This document shows positions 61,105-64,000 of a DNA stretch of 64,000 nucleotides, piece after piece. Within the stretch, counting starts at the first letter, position 1; every line of letters begins with the position of its first letter. The position numbers and the translations under genes were made by a program. The DNA is from Warburgia ugandensis (taxonomy: Eukaryota > Streptophyta > Magnoliopsida > Canellales > Canellaceae): positions 59,741,880-59,805,879 of the forward strand of contig CP141132.1 in NCBI GenBank assembly GCA_035236585.1, given 5' to 3'. The notes below the pieces were generated by a model. The model made no database searches, was not told the DNA's origin, and saw nothing but the letters and a program-made list of their open reading frames with translations.

Positions 61105-62744
61105 TGTCAGGACCTGAGTTTTGGTAGAAGTTTTAGAAAACAAATAGCAAAAAAAAAATTTTATGAAAGAACTTTTGAAAACCCAAAATGTCATTTTTCT
61201 TTCACAAAACACAATTTTCATGCATTTTTCATATATAATGCGGTGTCCCTGATAAACCACAATATAACAAAATAACAACAAGGAAGCCTTTATCTCCATC
61301 CAATCAAATGTATACACAGATATCTATATGTGTTTTGAAAATCAAAGTTTAGTTATATAAGAAACACTTAGAAAAGTGAACCAGTTTTACTTGAATCATT
61401 CCAATGACAAGCACACATCCAAGATTTGATATTACGTGTCCACATGTCTAAGAAACAAAATTCATAATAATTAAACATACTAACATCAATTCTAGGATAA
61501 TCTCAACAAGGTTCTATGCATGTTCGACATTACCTTCTTTGACTTCTTATACAACTTTGAGTATGGTCCTCCACTCTTTTTATATGTCTCTATTTCTTTG
61601 AATTTGAGATATTGTAAGCAAGTATAATATCTTAGCAAGCTTGTTCTTGTGTAGGTAGTTTTATCATTGAATACGATAATTTATATAATTATAAATCTAA
61701 AACAAAACCCACAGTTATTTGTCGTATAGTTTTGAGGAATAGGATACGTATGAGCAATAGACTAAAACATTGAAATGACATTTCAGTTCATATGACAAAT
61801 CTATGCCAAATCATTTCAAATAAAATGAGCTTAAATCATCCACACATGCTATTTCAAAAGTAGTAATAGTCATAGTAAAGCATTTTGAAAACCATGCATG
61901 GTCACAAGATATCTCTCGGATGCATCATCTCAGGCACATGCACATTCACATATGGATAACAAAAGTATCGTCAAACAATGAATAAATGAAAAGCAATAAA
62001 ATCTTAAATTTCGTAAGAACTCAATATATGTCATAAAATATATGTAGATAATAATCTAAGTTACCTCCTAGGGGTCTCCCAAGTGTAAAACTACTTGAAA
62101 TTTGGCCATCAGTCATTGGTCATGAATACTTATTATAAACCTAAAGTCCTAGAGTACTACACACCTATCATGCTATGTGCGTGTGCGTGTGTGTTTCAAA
62201 TCTCAAAAATAATGGACCCTTTGTACAGCAAACAATATCTCATCATGTCTGAGCTCGGACCAATACCAAAATAGGAGAATATGCCACCACGAGAAACACC
62301 ATTTGTAGTCCCTGACAATACCCATGAGGTCATTGAAACCTAATTAGGCCTATTGCGGTCATGTATCAAATATATTAAGTTTCAAAGGGAGGATGATCAG
62401 TTCTCAAACTCTCCTAGCATAGTGTCCACTAAGTCTTGTACCCATCATAACATAATATAATTAACCATCATCATGTGCCTCTGTGACTTATAAAACAGTA
62501 AAAAAATTATTCATTGGTAAATTCATGCAAGTCAAATCTCATGGCACTATATAGACAAGTAAAAGCAACTCTCACAAGGGTCAAATCCAAGGATTCTACA
62601 CAGTAATATCAATCCTCATCATTTCATAAACCATGAAATCAATGCATTTTCAAATAAAGTTCTATATAATAAGTTTTTAATAGTATAAATAAACTAACAT
62701 GTTATTTCAAAACTAGTATTTTGCATAAAATGCATGTATACTTA
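61105..62744 (-). mobile_element. Partial LTR E of the giant-LTR family, minus strand
   Basis: The 3' end (minus strand ...CTCAGGTCCTGACA) is at 61105. The shared hairpin (61605-61634), GCTAGGAGAGTT block (62409-62422) and GAGGTAACTT box (62058-62068) are in the same order and spacing as in LTR D. The LTR is cut at 62744 by an antisense LINE tail. The rest of the LTR, and its target duplicate (TCAAA expected), would lie beyond the window. Confidence 0.75.
61605..61634 (-). other. Conserved hairpin in LTR E
   Basis: TGAGATATTGTA pairs with TATAATATCTTA with a small internal mismatch, loop of 6. It is more decayed than in LTR D. Confidence 0.6.
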
Positions 62745-64000
62745 ACATCATCATCAAGACCTTATACCGATTATGGGTTGGTCTCATGAATCTTGTTACT
62801 TCATTCCCCTCTATTAAATCTCGTGGCTTCATTTAGTTCGAAAGTTTTTAAATCTTTTCTCATGACTTCCATCCACCTTGTTTTGGGCCTTCCCCTTGCC
62901 CTTTTAAAACCTTTGACTAAGATCGCCTCACTCCTTCTAATTGGTGCCCTTTTTAGACTACGTTGAATACATCCAAACCATCTAAGTCTAATCTCCCTCA
63001 TCTTAGTGCTACTCCTAAATTTTATCTAGTGGTTTCATTTCTAATTATCTAGTGGCACCCGCCATCACACAAAACTCAAGAGGTGCATCTCCTTTTGCTC
63101 CAACCAACTCGGATTCTTTGAGTAACCTCCCTCTCAATCTCTCCACTCTCTTGAATTATCTATCCCAAGTACGGAAAGTGTTTTTTTAGGGGGGACTTCT
63201 TAGTTACCAATCTTTACTGGTACTCCACTCCCACTCCTTTCCTTACTAAAATTACATTTTGTATACTCTGTCTTAGTTCAACTAATTTTAAATCCTTTAG
63301 ATTTTAATGCATCTCTCCATAACTCTAGTTTTCTATATATGCCCTACCTTGTCTCATCAATCAAAACTATATCATCTGAAAATAACAAAACTATATCATT
63401 TGCAAATAACAAGCACCACCCAATCTCCTCTTACAGATATTTTTTTAACTCATCCATAACCAATGTGAAAAGGTATGAGCTCAATGCCAATCCTTTGTGC
63501 AATCCTACAATGATAGGAAAATCATTGTTCTCTTCGATAGTGGTCCTAACATTTGTTATCACACCCTCATATATATCCTTAATTATGTTTATATAACCAC
63601 ATGAAACCCCTTTTTCATCCAACACCCACGATATTAACTCTTTGGGGACCCTATCATAAGCTTTTTTCTAAGTCAATAAAGACAATGTGGAGGTCCTTCC
63701 TCATCTCCCTATATTTCTCTATCAATTATCTAAGTAGAAAAAATAGTTTCCATGGTAGATCTCTTAAGCATGAAACCAAACTAGTTCTTTGATACACTTG
63801 TCTCATGTCATAGCCTCTTCTCCATTACTCATTCAAAAATTTTCATGGTATGACTCACAAGTATGATCCCCTAATAATTAGTGCAACTTTTTATTTCTCC
63901 TTTATTCTTGTAAATTGGTACAATTGAGCTCTTCCTCCATTCATCTAGCATTTTCTTTGATTTTACAATATTGTTAAATAATTTTGTCAACAAAACTACT
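62745..64000 (-). mobile_element. RTE-type LINE, antisense, running off the right edge
   Basis: The 3' tail (GATGATGATG on the minus strand) is at 62747-62756. Then, moving right, come the C-terminal block (MREIRLRWFGCIQRSLKRAP; RGRPKTRWMEVMRKDLKTF), a gap with deletions, and RT blocks (GYINIIKDIYEGVITNVRTT and an IVGLHKGLALSSYLF block near 63440-63560). An AYDRVPKE-side region lies near 63640-63680, and a block near the edge corresponds to the EWRKSS-type finger region. It has many frame breaks. It extends further 5' than the other copies here and may be longer beyond the window. Confidence 0.85.

Noticed and set aside
61066-61317. Minus- and plus-strand frames of 65-83 codons
   Set aside because: They cross the edge of LTR E and have no domain; Phe- and Lys-rich composition from AT-rich DNA.

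Overview
The window is an AT-rich stretch of a plant nuclear genome, almost certainly a flowering plant. The evidence is plant-type LTR retrotransposons (an Athila-like Ty3/gypsy family with a tRNA-Asp primer site, and a chromovirus-like Ty3/gypsy element with a tRNA-iMet primer site), RTE-type LINEs with (GAT)n tails, a tRNA-derived SINE-like head, CACTA-like repeats, and a decayed piece of plastid 23S rRNA. The species cannot be named from this sequence. Nearly all of the 64 kb is repeat-derived. The only host-gene candidate I can support is a partial, intron-containing gene on the minus strand at the left edge (198-2579). Its first exon opens MGASCC, a possible myristoylation or palmitoylation start, and a later exon ends inside the first zinc-binding half of a RING-like domain (CPTCLDG).

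Layout. 0.2-2.6 kb: partial gene. 2.6-7.3 kb: non-coding DNA with a SINE-like head, a (GA)n tract, a piece of a Copia-like repeat and a CACTA-like repeat patch. 7.3-10.35 kb: a 3.0-kb solo LTR. 10.4-17.9 kb: Athila-like element I, lacking its left end (protease, RT, RNase H, integrase, long 3' region, 3' LTR). 17.9-20.3 kb: unassigned DNA ending in CACTA-like subterminal repeats. 20.3-37.9 kb: one broken chromovirus-like element with four separate insertions: a solo LTR, a second solo LTR that itself holds a third, and two antisense RTE LINE insertions. 38.75-42.14 kb: another solo LTR. 42.1-45.1 kb: AT-rich DNA with an old LINE piece and a short tandem repeat. 45.1-49.4 kb: a compound LINE insertion in which two LINE copies bracket 2.3 kb of passenger DNA, the whole flanked by a perfect 17-bp duplication. 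49.9-58.3 kb: Athila-like element II, which keeps gag but has no pol. 58.3-61.0 kb: Copia-like scraps and a plastid rrn23 fragment. 61.1-64.0 kb: a partial LTR of the solo-LTR family, cut by another RTE LINE that runs off the right edge.

The most striking theme is one family of very large LTRs (2.9-4.3 kb). Four copies are solo LTRs, each bounded by an exact 5-bp target duplication (AATGT, GATAA, GATTT, TGAGA), and a fifth is partial. They share ends of the form TGTAAYAACC...ACA, a splice-donor-like box, a GCTAGGA box, and in four copies a hairpin near the 3' end that is a perfect 18-bp stem with a 4-nt loop in one copy. I see no cellular operon, no CRISPR array, and no new protein-coding system. 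What is unusual is the transposon architecture: nesting, template-switch-like LINE chimeras, an apparent LINE transduction, a 52-bp LINE target duplication and a gag-only LTR element.
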